A stretch of DNA of 64,000 nt from Pseudomonas sp. MN1F. Its GTDB lineage: Bacteria; Pseudomonadota; Gammaproteobacteria; Pseudomonadales; Pseudomonadaceae. The position numbers and the translations under genes are program-made. The DNA is taken from the NCBI RefSeq assembly GCF_009391885.1, contig NZ_VZII01000062.1:39740-103739 (forward strand), given 5' to 3'. The notes under the pieces are model-generated. The model was not told the origin of the DNA. It saw nothing but the letters and a program-made list of their open reading frames with translations, and did not search any database. Below are positions 24,256 through 33,718 of this stretch, one piece after another (position 1 is the first letter of the stretch; the number at the start of each line of letters is the position of its first letter).

Positions 24256-26043
24256 TCAATCCGCATCCGAATCAAACAACCGCGCCAACTCCACCCGCGC
24301 CTCCTTGGCCGTCTGCATCACCTTGGCCCGGTCATCGCGCACCAGCCCCTGGGCCTCCAGCACTTCCTCGTCATGTTGGGCAAACCGCTCGATCCGGTCT
24401 GCCGCCTGTTCGTCGCTCAAGCCCAACCCGACCAGCGCCCGGCGGGTCATCTCGAGGCTTGAGTAGAACGTCTCGCGAATCGGCTCTGCGCCTACATCCG
24501 CCAGCTTGTGCACATGCTGGCGGTTGCGCGCCCGGGCCAGCACTTTCAGGTGCGGGTACATACGTTTCACCCGTTCTGCGGTGTGAATGGCAGCTTCAGG
24601 GTCATCGATGGTGATGATGAAGTACTCCGCCTCACCGACCTTGGCCGCATGCAACACTTCAGGGCGCAGGGGGTCACCGTAGAACACCGGCACCTGTTCG
24701 AACATGCGCGTCATTTCGATGGTATCCACCGAGGTTTCCAGGGCAATGAACGGGATCTTCTGCGCCCGCAGGATGCGCGCGACGATCTGGCCCATGCGGC
24801 CCATGCCGACGATCACCACCCGCGGCGTGCCAGCGTCGATGGTCTTGTACTGCTCCGGTACTTCACGCGCCGGTTGCGGGCGTTTGAGGGCGCGGGCGCA
24901 GCCGAGCATCAGCAGCGGGGTGATGGCCATCGACAGGGTGATGGTCATCAGCAGCAGGTCGTAGGTCTGGGTGTCGAACAGGCCCTGGTCCTTGCCCAGC
25001 TTGAACACCACGAAGGCGAATTCGCCACCGGCAGCCAGCACCATACCCAGGCGCAGCGCGCTGGCGCTGTTCAAACCACCGGCCAGGCGGCCGACACCGA
25101 TCAGCAGCACCAGCTTCACCGCCACCAGCAGCAGGGTCAGGCCCAGCAGCACCAACGGCATTTCCAGCAGCAGGCTCAGGTTGGCGCCCATGCCGACACT
25201 GATGAAGAACAGCCCCAGCAGCAAGCCCTTGAACGGCTCGATTTGCGACTCAAGCTCGTGACGGTACTCCGAGTCGGCCAGCAACAGGCCGGCGAGGAAG
25301 GCGCCCAGGGCCATGGAAATGCCGGCCTCTTCCATCAGCCAGGCGGTGCCGATCACCACCAGCAGCGCGGTGGCAGTAGACACTTCCGGCAGGCCGGTGC
25401 GGGCCACGGTGCGGAACACCGGGCGCAGCAGGTAGCGGCCGCCGATGATGACCACGGCGATGCTGGCGAATACCTTCAGGCCATGTTGCAGGCTGTCGCC
25501 GTGGCTGGTGTCCGGGCCGCTGGCGGCCAGCAACGGGACCAGGGCGATCAGCGGGATCGCGGCGATGTCCTGGAACAGCAGAATGGCAAACGCCAGACGG
25601 CCATGTGGTGCATTGAGCTGCTTGGTTTCGGCCAGGCTTTGCAGGCCGAGCGCGGTGGACGACAGCGCCAGGCCCAGGCCGAGCACGATGGCCGCCGGCA
25701 GCGACTGGCCGAAGCCGAACAGGGCGATGGCGCCGATCACAGCACCGGTCAGCAGCACTTGGGCGGTACCGACGCCGAACACCGACTTGCGCATCAGCCA
25801 CAGGCGCTTGGGCGACAGCTCAAGGCCGATGATGAACAGCAGCAGGACCACGCCCAGTTCGGAAATGTGTGCGACGCTTTCGGTATCGCGGATCAGGCCC
25901 AGGGCCTGCGGGCCGATGGCAACGCCCGCGAGCAGGTAACCGATCACGGCCCCCAGTTGCAGGCGCTTGGCCAGGGGGACGGCGACGACCGCGGCGAGCA
26001 GGAAGATCACCGCGGTTTGCAGAAGGCTGCCTTCGTGTGGCAT
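24256..26043 (-). CDS. Kef-type K+/H+ antiporter of the CPA2 family
   Basis: A 595-residue protein. Residues 1-385 form the CPA2 antiporter with about twelve helices (LQLGAVIGYLLAGVAIGPQA; VLGLGLALSSTALGLQSLAE; LFQDIAAIPLIALVPLL with the conserved Asp). Residues from about 395 form an RCK/TrkA-N NAD-binding domain (VVIVGMGRMGQIVARILRAQ). It resembles KefB/KefC, which are gated by glutathione adducts and protect from electrophiles. I chose ATG 26043 (MPHEGSLLQTAV) because GGAG is suitably placed; an ATG at 26058 also exists. Confidence 0.9.
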   Translation of the reverse strand: MPHEGSLLQTAVIFLLAAVVAVPLAKRLQLGAVIGYLLAGVAIGPQALGLIRDTESVAHISELGVVLLLFIIGLELSPKRLWLMRKSVFGVGTAQVLLTGAVIGAIALFGFGQSLPAAIVLGLGLALSSTALGLQSLAETKQLNAPHGRLAFAILLFQDIAAIPLIALVPLLAASGPDTSHGDSLQHGLKVFASIAVVIIGGRYLLRPVFRTVARTGLPEVSTATALLVVIGTAWLMEEAGISMALGAFLAGLLLADSEYRHELESQIEPFKGLLLGLFFISVGMGANLSLLLEMPLVLLGLTLLLVAVKLVLLIGVGRLAGGLNSASALRLGMVLAAGGEFAFVVFKLGKDQGLFDTQTYDLLLMTITLSMAITPLLMLGCARALKRPQPAREVPEQYKTIDAGTPRVVIVGMGRMGQIVARILRAQKIPFIALETSVDTIEMTRMFEQVPVFYGDPLRPEVLHAAKVGEAEYFIITIDDPEAAIHTAERVKRMYPHLKVLARARNRQHVHKLADVGAEPIRETFYSSLEMTRRALVGLGLSDEQAADRIERFAQHDEEVLEAQGLVRDDRAKVMQTAKEARVELARLFDSDAD

Positions 26044-26167
26044 TGGCTCGTACTCCATGAGCTGCCGGGGCAGCGTTTGAACAGTTTGGCGGACAATTCT
26101 GGAGGTTGGTCATGGCTAAGACAATCTGCTGCCGGTTGGAAACATTGTCCCGTGCGAATTGACAACC

Positions 26168-27142
26168 TCAGCCCCCGCCAAACTGCGCCCGATACTGCGC
26201 CGGTGTCATGCCGATCCGCTCGCAGAACACCTTGCGCATATGCCGGTCACTGCCAAACCCGCAGCGCGCCGCGACCACCTTCAACGGCAGGTCGCCGCAT
26301 TCGAGCAGCTTGCGCGCCTGGTCGATCCGCGCGTTCTGCAGGTACTGCAACGGCGTGACTCCGACCTCGCGCTGAAAGGTCCGGGCAAAGTTGCGCCCGC
26401 TCATGGCCACCAGCTCGGCCATCTTCTGCACGGTAAAGGCCTGGTCGATATGGTCGACGATGTACGCCTGCACCCGGGCAATCGGCGAGTCATCGCGTGG
26501 CACCGCCGCCAGCAGCGGCCCGTAAGGTGTCTGCCCGCCCTGGCGATGGCGGGCGACCAGCAGCACCTTGGCCACCTCCAGCGCCAGCGCCTTGCCGTGG
26601 TCCTCGGCTACCACCGCCAGCGCCAGGTCGATCCCCGCGGTGATGCCACCGGAGGTGATCAGGCAGCGGTCGATCACATAGATCTGCTCGGTCTCGACCT
26701 TGGCCTCGGGAAACGCACGCGCCAGGCGCTGCACGTAGTTCCAGTGGGTGGTGCAGCGATAACCACCGAGCAACCCGGCGCGCCCGAGCAGGAACACCCC
26801 GGTGCAGATCGCGCCGAAGCGCCGGGCCCCTTGCACGGCCTGTGGCAGCCAGCGCTCGATCGCTGGCAGGGCGACGTCGTAGGCGCCCGGCCCACCGGGC
26901 ACCAGCAGCAGGTCGACATTGGCCGGCAGGTCTTCCAGGCGCTGGTCTGCCAGCACCCTCAGGCCGCACGAGCCGCGCACCGGCGCTTGGCCTTCGGCCA
27001 CGGTCACCAGGCGATAGCGTTTGTGTTCAGGCAGGAACCGGTTGGCGATGGCAAAGGCGTCCATCGGCCCGGTCACGTCCAGCAACAGCACATCGTTGAA
27101 CAGCACCATGGCCACGGTGCGGTAAGCATGATTTTCCTGCAT
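26168..27142 (-). CDS. GlxA family transcriptional regulator (DJ-1/PfpI-like plus AraC domain)
   Basis: A 324-residue regulator. Residues about 8-175 have the DJ-1/PfpI class-I amidotransferase-like fold (VAMVLFNDVLLLDVTGPMDA; nucleophile-position Cys in GAICTGVFLLG). The C-terminus has an AraC helix-turn-helix pair (VQKMAELVAMSGRNFARTFQ; LPLKVVAARCGFGSDRHMRK). This family often controls catabolism of quaternary amines and amino acids. ATG 27142 has AAAGG upstream. It is divergent from the short AraC gene at 27296. A small ATCCG-aat-CGGAT dyad (27163-27175) lies between. Confidence 0.88.
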   Translation of the reverse strand: MQENHAYRTVAMVLFNDVLLLDVTGPMDAFAIANRFLPEHKRYRLVTVAEGQAPVRGSCGLRVLADQRLEDLPANVDLLLVPGGPGAYDVALPAIERWLPQAVQGARRFGAICTGVFLLGRAGLLGGYRCTTHWNYVQRLARAFPEAKVETEQIYVIDRCLITSGGITAGIDLALAVVAEDHGKALALEVAKVLLVARHRQGGQTPYGPLLAAVPRDDSPIARVQAYIVDHIDQAFTVQKMAELVAMSGRNFARTFQREVGVTPLQYLQNARIDQARKLLECGDLPLKVVAARCGFGSDRHMRKVFCERIGMTPAQYRAQFGGG

Positions 27143-27295
27143 AAACCTTTGCCTGAAGCTGAATCCGAATCGGATCTTAAGGTATCGGCCATAGGGCCAG
27201 GGCCAGCAGTGCACAATTAACAACAATTCAGGTTTGGCTCAGGACTTTGTCATGTACCGGCGGCGAGACTTTCTCCATTGAACAGGAGAGTCGCC

Positions 27296-27658
27296 ATGCA
27301 CCCTGGGACGCCCGAAGAGCTTCTGCCAACCCCCGGCGCACTGACGCCCGCGCGGTTGCGCCAGGCCAAGGAACTGATGCTGCGCAGTTCGCTGTCGATC
27401 ATCGAGATCGCCGCTGTGTGCAACCTCACCCGCAGCCACTTCTCCCGTGCCTTCAAGGTCAACACCGGCCTATCGCCCCAGGCCTGGCGCCTGCTGGCGC
27501 GCATGGAAAAGGCCAAGCGCCTGCTCGTCACCGAGGCACCGATCACCCACGTCAGCCTGGAATGCGGCTTCTGCGACCAGGCCCATTTCACCCGTGCCTT
27601 CAGCCGCCTGGTCGGCCAGCCACCCAAGGCCTGGCGCCAGGCGCAGGCATTTTCTTAA
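27296..27658 (+). CDS. Short AraC family regulator (DNA-binding domain only)
   Basis: A 120-residue protein that is almost entirely the AraC DNA-binding domain with two helix-turn-helix motifs (SIIEIAAVCNLTRSHFSRAF; ITHVSLECGFCDQAHFTRAF). No effector domain is present. AGGAGA precedes ATG 27296; a TTG six codons earlier is less likely. It is 87 bases upstream of the third ycaC-like gene and runs in the same direction, so it may be its regulator. Similar single-domain AraC proteins act like MarA/SoxS, but the role here is unknown. Confidence 0.82.
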   Translation: MHPGTPEELLPTPGALTPARLRQAKELMLRSSLSIIEIAAVCNLTRSHFSRAFKVNTGLSPQAWRLLARMEKAKRLLVTEAPITHVSLECGFCDQAHFTRAFSRLVGQPPKAWRQAQAFS

Positions 27659-27745
27659 GCCGGATCTATCCGCCGGTATAAGCCTTCGGGATAAAGCCCT
27701 TTAGGTAAGTCCTGGCCCGTTTTACCCACCCAAGGAGTCACCCCC

Positions 27746-28372
27746 ATGAGCCAACCTGATTACAAGCGCCTGAACAAGGACGACGCCGTGGTACTGCTGG
27801 TCGACCACCAGACTGGCCTGATTTCGCTGGTGCAGGACTTCTCGCCCAACGAATTCAAGAACAACGTGCTGGCCCTGGGCGACCTGGCCAAGTTCTTCGG
27901 CCTGCCGACCATTCTCACCACCAGCTTCGAGCAAGGCCCCAACGGCCCGTTGGTGCCGGAGCTGAAAGAGATGTTCCCGGAAGCGCCGTACATCGCTCGT
28001 CCAGGCCAGATCAACGCCTGGGACAACGAAGACTTCGTCAAGGCGATCAAGGCCACTGGCCGCAAGCAACTGATCATCGCTGGCGTGGTAACCGACGTGT
28101 GCGTGGCGTTCCCGACCCTGTCGGCGCTGGCTGAAGGCTTTGAAGTGTTCGTGGTGACCGATGCCTCGGGCACCTTCAACGAGACCGTGCAGCAGGCGGC
28201 GTGGGTGCGCATGACCCAGGCGGGTGCACAGATGATGAACTGGTTCTCGGTGGCCTGTGAGCTGCACCGCGACTGGCGCAACGACATCGAAGGGCTGGGT
28301 AACCTGCTGTCGCAGCGGATCCCCAACTACCGCAACCTGATGAACAGCTATGCGGCGTTGAGCGCTCGTTGA
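27746..28372 (+). CDS. YcaC-type isochorismatase-fold hydrolase, copy 3
   Basis: A 208-residue third member of the family, clearly more distant than copies 1 and 2 (for example LVQDFSPNEFKNNVLALGDL, VVTDVCVAFPTLSALAEGFE). It keeps the Asp of VLLVDHQTGL and the Cys of VTDVCVAFP. AAGGAGT lies before ATG 27746. The upstream CGTTCC-N6-GGAACG dyad of the other two copies is absent, so it is probably under different control, perhaps by the AraC-type genes beside it. Confidence 0.9.
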   Translation: MSQPDYKRLNKDDAVVLLVDHQTGLISLVQDFSPNEFKNNVLALGDLAKFFGLPTILTTSFEQGPNGPLVPELKEMFPEAPYIARPGQINAWDNEDFVKAIKATGRKQLIIAGVVTDVCVAFPTLSALAEGFEVFVVTDASGTFNETVQQAAWVRMTQAGAQMMNWFSVACELHRDWRNDIEGLGNLLSQRIPNYRNLMNSYAALSAR

Positions 28373-28378
28373 TGTAAA

Positions 28379-28429
28379 CCTGTTCCGGCCCTGTGGGAGC
28401 GGGTTCACCCGCGAAGAGGCCGGAACAGG
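28379..28429. repeat. REP element with perfect 12-bp outer arms
   Basis: CCTGTTCCGGCC (28379-28390) and its complement (28418-28429) enclose a GTGGGAGCGGGTTCACCCGCGAAGA-like core, the typical P. putida-group REP. It lies between the stop codons of the convergent ycaC copy 3 and giant kinase genes and may act as a terminator for both. Confidence 0.75.
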
Positions 28430-31400
28430 CTAAACGTTATTCACCGGCAAAGTGAAACGAATCCGGCACCCGCCGAACTCAGACACCAACGCCTGCAACT
28501 GCCCGCCATGGGCCTGCACCACCGAGCTGCAGATCGCCAACCCCATCCCCAGCCCCGCGTCCTTGGTGGTATGGAATGCGTCAAACACCCGTGCCCGCTC
28601 ATCTTCCGCAATGCCGGGCCCGTTGTCATCGACGCAGATCTCGACCCCATCCCCGCCAACGACAGATGCAATCTGCAGCACCCCATCGCTGCGATACCCC
28701 GCCAGCGCCTCCAGTGCATTGGTGATCAGGTTGAACACCAGTTGCTGCAATTGCACGGGGTCGGCCATCACGCTCACCCCCGCCTGCAGGCGCATCTGTA
28801 CGTCGACCCCGTATTTGGCGGCATCGGCCGAGGTCAGGCGCAGCACCTCGCGAATCAGCTCGTCGACCTTTACCGGCTTGAGCTGCATCGGCGACTGCTT
28901 GGCCAACGTGCGCAGTGCGCGGACGATGTTGGCAGCGCGTTCGCTGTCGTTGCGGATGTCTTCCAGGCCGGCAATCGCCTCTTCCAGGTTGGGCTCGGGG
29001 CGCTTGAGCCAGCGCAGGCTGGCCGCGGCGTTGGAGGCAATCCCCAGCAGCGGCTGGCTGATCTCGTGGGCAATGGATGCCGACAGCTCGTTCATCACCT
29101 GCAGGTGGGCGCTGCGTGCAAGTTCGGCGCGTGATCGGCGCAGTTGGTCTTCCATGTGCGCACGGGCCTGGTTGTCCTCGGCCAGGCGCGTATAGAACTT
29201 GGCCGTTTGCAGCGATACTGCCGCCTGCGAGGCGAGGATCTCCAGCATGGCCAGGCGCTGGCTGCCGAACAGGTTCGGCACCAGGCGGTTTTCCAGGTAC
29301 ACCAGGCCGATCAGCACACCCTGGATCACCAGCGGCAGGCACAACACCGAACGGGCGTTACGCGCGTGCAGTTCCTGGCGGAAGGCCTCGGGGCAATCGC
29401 TCTGGGCGTCATTGAGCAGCAGCGGCTTCTTGGTGCGCATGGTGGCGTTGATGATCGACAACGGCGCCTGGGTCATGAACTTCTGACAGTTGTCCATGCT
29501 CACGTGCAGCCCGGCATTGTCGATGTAGGCGAGGGCGGCCATCTGGAACTCGGCGCCACTGACGATCAGCAGTGCACCGTGATCGGCGCCGGAGTGCTGG
29601 GTGAGGTGACCCATCAGCGTTTCGATCAGGCCTTCGAGCAGCACTTCCTCGGACAATGCGCGCGCCGCCTCGATGCCGGCCTCAAGGTCCAGCTTGGCCT
29701 GCTGGGTGGTGCGGTAGGTCTCCTGGACGGGTTGCGTGCGCAGGAACGGGTGTAAGGTCTCCAGTTGGTGCACCTTGCCGGTCGCGCCCCAGATATGGAA
29801 GCAGTCGCGGGCAATACGCAGGTGCAGGTTGGCGCCGGAGATCAACCCGCTGGGGATGCAGACCTCGGCCAGTTGTTCATGGGCCAGCGCCTGTTCGTGG
29901 ATGAAACCGGCGGCGGTCGCGGCGATCTGCGCCTGGTCGAAGCAGCGGATGGCCGCCAGGCCGTCGCCTTCGAGCTTGGCGATCACGCCTTCGATCAGCA
30001 GCAGCTTGTTGCGGAAGGTCACCGGGTTGAAGCTGGCCCAGCGGCCGAACCGCTCGCGCAGGGCCTGCAGTTCGGCCAGCTTGTGGTCAAGGCTGCCGGG
30101 GGCTTCCGGGCTGCCCAGGGCCAGGCCTCGGAACAGGTGATAGTCCGCCAGGTTGATGTGTGCAGGTGCCGCCCAGGCGCTGTCGCCCGCTGCGCTCAGG
30201 CTGTGCATGGCTTGCGGGATATTGCCCAGGTAGAAGGCTGACATGCCGTTGAACAGGTGCTGGAAGAACAGCGCGGTGGGTGAGTTCACGTGCGTGGGCG
30301 AGGCCGTACCGGGCATTGCGCTCAGGCTGGCGACGAACCCCTGCTGGGCGTGCAGGATCTGTTCGATATCGCGGTGGCCGAAACCGCGCACGGTGGCCAG
30401 CCCCTGTAGCACTTCTTCGGCGACTTCCGGCAGATAGCGGCCCATGAACAGGGAGTCGGACACCAGGTGGCTGCAGGCGTAGCAGGCCATGGCCAGGTCG
30501 CCGCTCAAACGCGTCGATTCGAGCGCCTCCAGCGCCGTGCGGCGGGCGAACTCCATCGGTGAGGTCCAGGCGCTGACCTGGTCCAGGGCCAGTAGCGCGC
30601 TGGTCAGGTCGGCGTCGAAGCCGTGTCGCTCGATCAGCTTGAGCGCAGCCAGGCAGCAGGCGTGGCCATCGTGGTAGGTGCCGAAACGCTCGGCGACCAT
30701 CACCCCGTACCAGGCCATGCCGTAAGTGCTGCCCGGGGCGACACCGTGCAACAGCGACAGCTCCATGAGCTTGGCCAGGTGCAGGAAGCAGATGTCGTCC
30801 TGCACGGAAAACGATGACGACAGGGTGGCCAGCAGGCCGATGGCAACCACCACGTCCTCCGAGTCGCTGCGCGGCAGCGATGCCAGGCAATGACGGCCCT
30901 TGTGTTCGATCAGGGCCTGGACACGCGCATGGCTGGCTTCCACCTGCTGCGGGTCGACACTGCAAGTCAGGCTGATCCCCAGCAGTTCGAGGCCGGCAAC
31001 GGCAGTGGTGATGGCGGCCTGGCAATCGCCGCGCAAGGTGTGCAGGCGTGCCTGCAGCCGGCATACCCGTGCCTGCTCCAGCGTCGAGCGCGTGCGCTGG
31101 CGGCATTCCATGAGCCACCCCTCGGCTGCGGTTATGCGCGACAGCTGCAGGTCGCACTCCGCAGCCATGTAGGCAATGGCAAAGGCATGGGTGGCGTGGC
31201 TTTGCGGCGTGGCACCCTGGCGCAGCAACTGCTCGCACGCCTGTAGATAGGCCGCCGATTGTTCACAGGCGCCACTGTCACGCGAGCGCAGCGCCGCATC
31301 ACGCAAAAGCTGCAGGAAGGTATCGCGCTCATCCGCAGCAAACCCGCGTGGGCTGGCGCGTTGCAGCTGATTGGCGACCTCGAACACCACCTCCTGCAAG

Positions 31401-33478
31401 TCGTTGTGCCAAACCTGGAGCATGGCCTGGGCAATGCTTGCATGCAGCTGGGCGCGATCAAGTGCAGGGGTGAGTTGGTAGGCGGCTTCCATCACGCGGT
31501 CATGGGCGAAGCCCAGGCCTTTCTGGCCCGGCAGCAGGAAGCCCGCGTCAACCAGGGCCTTCAGCGGTTTGCCCGGCAGCGGCGCGAGCAGCAGGTGCAG
31601 CAGGCGTTCATCGCAGCGGTTGCCTGCCGCGCTGGCGATCCGCAGCACATCGCGCTGGGGCGCCGGCAAGCGTGCCAGGCGGTGGATCATCAGATCGGCG
31701 ACGTTGTCGGCGTAACGTTGCCGGGCCACGGCTTGCAGGCACCACGACCAGCGCATGGCCTGGGTATCGAAGGTGAACAGCTGGTCCTCGACCATGGCCC
31801 GGAGAATCTGGTTGATGAAGAACGGGTTGCCTGCGGTCTTGGCGTGCACCAGTTCGGCAACTTGCAGTGCCTCGTCGGGGCTGACGTGGTAGCGTTCGCC
31901 AATCAGCTCGGTGACTGCGCCGACGGTCAGTGGGCGCAGGTTCAGCGTGATGTTGCGCAGCGTTGCGGGCGTGGCAAGTGGCGTACCGGCGGTTTGCGTA
32001 TCGTTGCGCCGGGTGAAGATCAGCAGCAAGTTGTCGGGCGCCTGGGCGAGCAGCTGTGCCAGCAGCTGCCGGGTGCCATTGTCAGCCCACTGCAGGCCAT
32101 CGAAACACAGCACCAGCGGGTGGCCGGGGTGGCTGAACACCTGGAGGAATTCGACGATGGCCCGCTGTTCTTTCTGCAGTGCCAGGCGCGTGGGCTTTTC
32201 CGGCAGGTCGGGCAGGGGGCCGAGGATCAGTTGCAGGTCCGGTGCCAGTTTGCCAAGCAACCGACCGTGGCCTTTGATGCGCCACAGGATCTCGCTGCGC
32301 AGGGTGTCGAGGTCCTGGCTGTTCTTGGCCAGTAGCTGGGTGGTCAGCGAACCGAGGATCTCGACCCAGGGGGCATAGGGCACAGCCTGTTCCGGGCTGT
32401 TGCACTTGCCTACAGCCCAGTAGCCATCGGCATGGGCTTTGAGTGCGGCCCCGACCAGGCTGGACTTGCCCATGCCAGCCGCGCCGTTGATGCACAGCAG
32501 CTGAGGCTTGCTGTTACGACGCAGGGCATTGAGCATCAAGGCGATGAGCTTCTGTTCGGTACTACGGCCATACAGGCGCTCGCGGCTGGGCGAAACCGGG
32601 TCGGCACAGCCGGGCTCGAAGGGGGCGATGGTCTTGCTGGCGGCCCACTGCCGTTGGCAATGGGCCAGGTCCACGGCCAGGGCCCGAGCGCTCTGGTAGC
32701 GGGCGTCGGGCTCCTTGGCCAGGGCCTTGGCCAGGATCCTGCTCAGTGGCTGCGGTACCTGGCTGTCGACCTCGCAGGCCGTGCGAGGCTGAACACCGGC
32801 ATGCAGCTGGCGCCAGTGCTGGGTATCGCGACCGGCGAGCGGCAGCTCGCCCAGCAGCAACTGGTAGAGGATCGCGCCCAAGGCATAGATGTCGCTGCGC
32901 CGGTCACTGCTGCTGCCATGGGGGCAGATCTGCTCCGGTGCCAGGTAGGCCCAGTTGCCGAGCGCGTTGCCTTGTTCGCTGATCAGCTCTGGTTTGTCGG
33001 CACGAAAACAGCCCAGCCGCACCCGTTGGTTCGGCTGGAGACACACGTGCTCGGGCTGCAACGCACCGTGCAGCACATTGCGCTCGTGGGCTTGAGCCAG
33101 AGCGTTGGCGGCGTTTGCCGCGATGTCGAGAAAGGCTGCCAGGTCGACCGGGCCCTGGCTGATCAGGTCGGCAATGGAGCGGCCTGCCGGGTACACCAGC
33201 AGCGGGCCTTCGGCGCAGCGGACGAATGCTGAGGGGATGACCGCCCATTGCGGGTCCAGCTGCAGACGGTAGTCACGCTCCAGTCGCTGGCAGGCCGCGG
33301 GGGCCGCAAGTGGGGCACGCACGGCGATCCAGGCCTGGTGGGTGGTGGGGTCGTACAGGCGGAAGTAACTGAGCTCACCTTCCTGGCCCAGCTGCGTGAT
33401 ATCGCAGCGATTCAGCCAGTCGTCGTCGATCGACTGGTCGAAGTCGATGGGCCTGTTTGCGAGGCGTTCATCGAGCAT
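28430..33478 (-). CDS. Giant hybrid sensor: pseudokinase, AAA ATPase, repeat region, GAF, histidine kinase
   Basis: A 1682-residue cytoplasmic sensor. Domains in order are: a Ser/Thr-kinase-like fold (about 20-290), a P-loop ATPase (Walker A GAAGMGKSS at about 333, Walker B LVLCFDGLQWAD), a long helical, TPR-like region (about 620-1270), GAF (about 1286-1430), HisKA with the phospho-acceptor His in SASIAHEISQPLLG at about 1472, and HATPase with LITNALEAL, DNGPGI and GLGMGLAIC. The kinase fold looks inactive: HRDLKP is replaced by HGALQPEH and DFG by GCF, although APEQ remains. ATG 33478 begins MLDERLAN. It is divergent from a two-gene response-regulator operon, its likely partners. The signal is unknown. 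Confidence 0.9.
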   Translation of the reverse strand: MLDERLANRPIDFDQSIDDDWLNRCDITQLGQEGELSYFRLYDPTTHQAWIAVRAPLAAPAACQRLERDYRLQLDPQWAVIPSAFVRCAEGPLLVYPAGRSIADLISQGPVDLAAFLDIAANAANALAQAHERNVLHGALQPEHVCLQPNQRVRLGCFRADKPELISEQGNALGNWAYLAPEQICPHGSSSDRRSDIYALGAILYQLLLGELPLAGRDTQHWRQLHAGVQPRTACEVDSQVPQPLSRILAKALAKEPDARYQSARALAVDLAHCQRQWAASKTIAPFEPGCADPVSPSRERLYGRSTEQKLIALMLNALRRNSKPQLLCINGAAGMGKSSLVGAALKAHADGYWAVGKCNSPEQAVPYAPWVEILGSLTTQLLAKNSQDLDTLRSEILWRIKGHGRLLGKLAPDLQLILGPLPDLPEKPTRLALQKEQRAIVEFLQVFSHPGHPLVLCFDGLQWADNGTRQLLAQLLAQAPDNLLLIFTRRNDTQTAGTPLATPATLRNITLNLRPLTVGAVTELIGERYHVSPDEALQVAELVHAKTAGNPFFINQILRAMVEDQLFTFDTQAMRWSWCLQAVARQRYADNVADLMIHRLARLPAPQRDVLRIASAAGNRCDERLLHLLLAPLPGKPLKALVDAGFLLPGQKGLGFAHDRVMEAAYQLTPALDRAQLHASIAQAMLQVWHNDLQEVVFEVANQLQRASPRGFAADERDTFLQLLRDAALRSRDSGACEQSAAYLQACEQLLRQGATPQSHATHAFAIAYMAAECDLQLSRITAAEGWLMECRQRTRSTLEQARVCRLQARLHTLRGDCQAAITTAVAGLELLGISLTCSVDPQQVEASHARVQALIEHKGRHCLASLPRSDSEDVVVAIGLLATLSSSFSVQDDICFLHLAKLMELSLLHGVAPGSTYGMAWYGVMVAERFGTYHDGHACCLAALKLIERHGFDADLTSALLALDQVSAWTSPMEFARRTALEALESTRLSGDLAMACYACSHLVSDSLFMGRYLPEVAEEVLQGLATVRGFGHRDIEQILHAQQGFVASLSAMPGTASPTHVNSPTALFFQHLFNGMSAFYLGNIPQAMHSLSAAGDSAWAAPAHINLADYHLFRGLALGSPEAPGSLDHKLAELQALRERFGRWASFNPVTFRNKLLLIEGVIAKLEGDGLAAIRCFDQAQIAATAAGFIHEQALAHEQLAEVCIPSGLISGANLHLRIARDCFHIWGATGKVHQLETLHPFLRTQPVQETYRTTQQAKLDLEAGIEAARALSEEVLLEGLIETLMGHLTQHSGADHGALLIVSGAEFQMAALAYIDNAGLHVSMDNCQKFMTQAPLSIINATMRTKKPLLLNDAQSDCPEAFRQELHARNARSVLCLPLVIQGVLIGLVYLENRLVPNLFGSQRLAMLEILASQAAVSLQTAKFYTRLAEDNQARAHMEDQLRRSRAELARSAHLQVMNELSASIAHEISQPLLGIASNAAASLRWLKRPEPNLEEAIAGLEDIRNDSERAANIVRALRTLAKQSPMQLKPVKVDELIREVLRLTSADAAKYGVDVQMRLQAGVSVMADPVQLQQLVFNLITNALEALAGYRSDGVLQIASVVGGDGVEICVDDNGPGIAEDERARVFDAFHTTKDAGLGMGLAICSSVVQAHGGQLQALVSEFGGCRIRFTLPVNNV

Positions 33479-33633
33479 AAAGCACCCCCTGCTAGCGACA
33501 TCCTGAAGCCCGAGTATACGCAGCGGCCCCGTCAAGAATGCTGCCTGCAGCCGGCTTGGCAGAAACGGGCACGCTGTTGTCCGTTATCAATACCTGGCGG
33601 CTGGAGGGCGCTTGTATAGTGCAGAGGCCAACC

Positions 33634-33647
33634 TATCCCTCGGGATA
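33634..33647. promoter_or_regulatory. 14-bp perfect palindrome in the kinase/regulator divergent region
   Basis: TATCCC-tc-GGGATA lies 72 bases before the response-regulator start and 156 bases from the kinase start. It is a candidate binding site for the regulator encoded alongside. No other support. Confidence 0.4.
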
Positions 33648-33718
33648 ATTGTCTGAATGCGTACGCTCGCCTAGGCTGCCCGAGGCTGCGCAAACGCCCA
33701 CGCCCGCGAGAGGAATCC

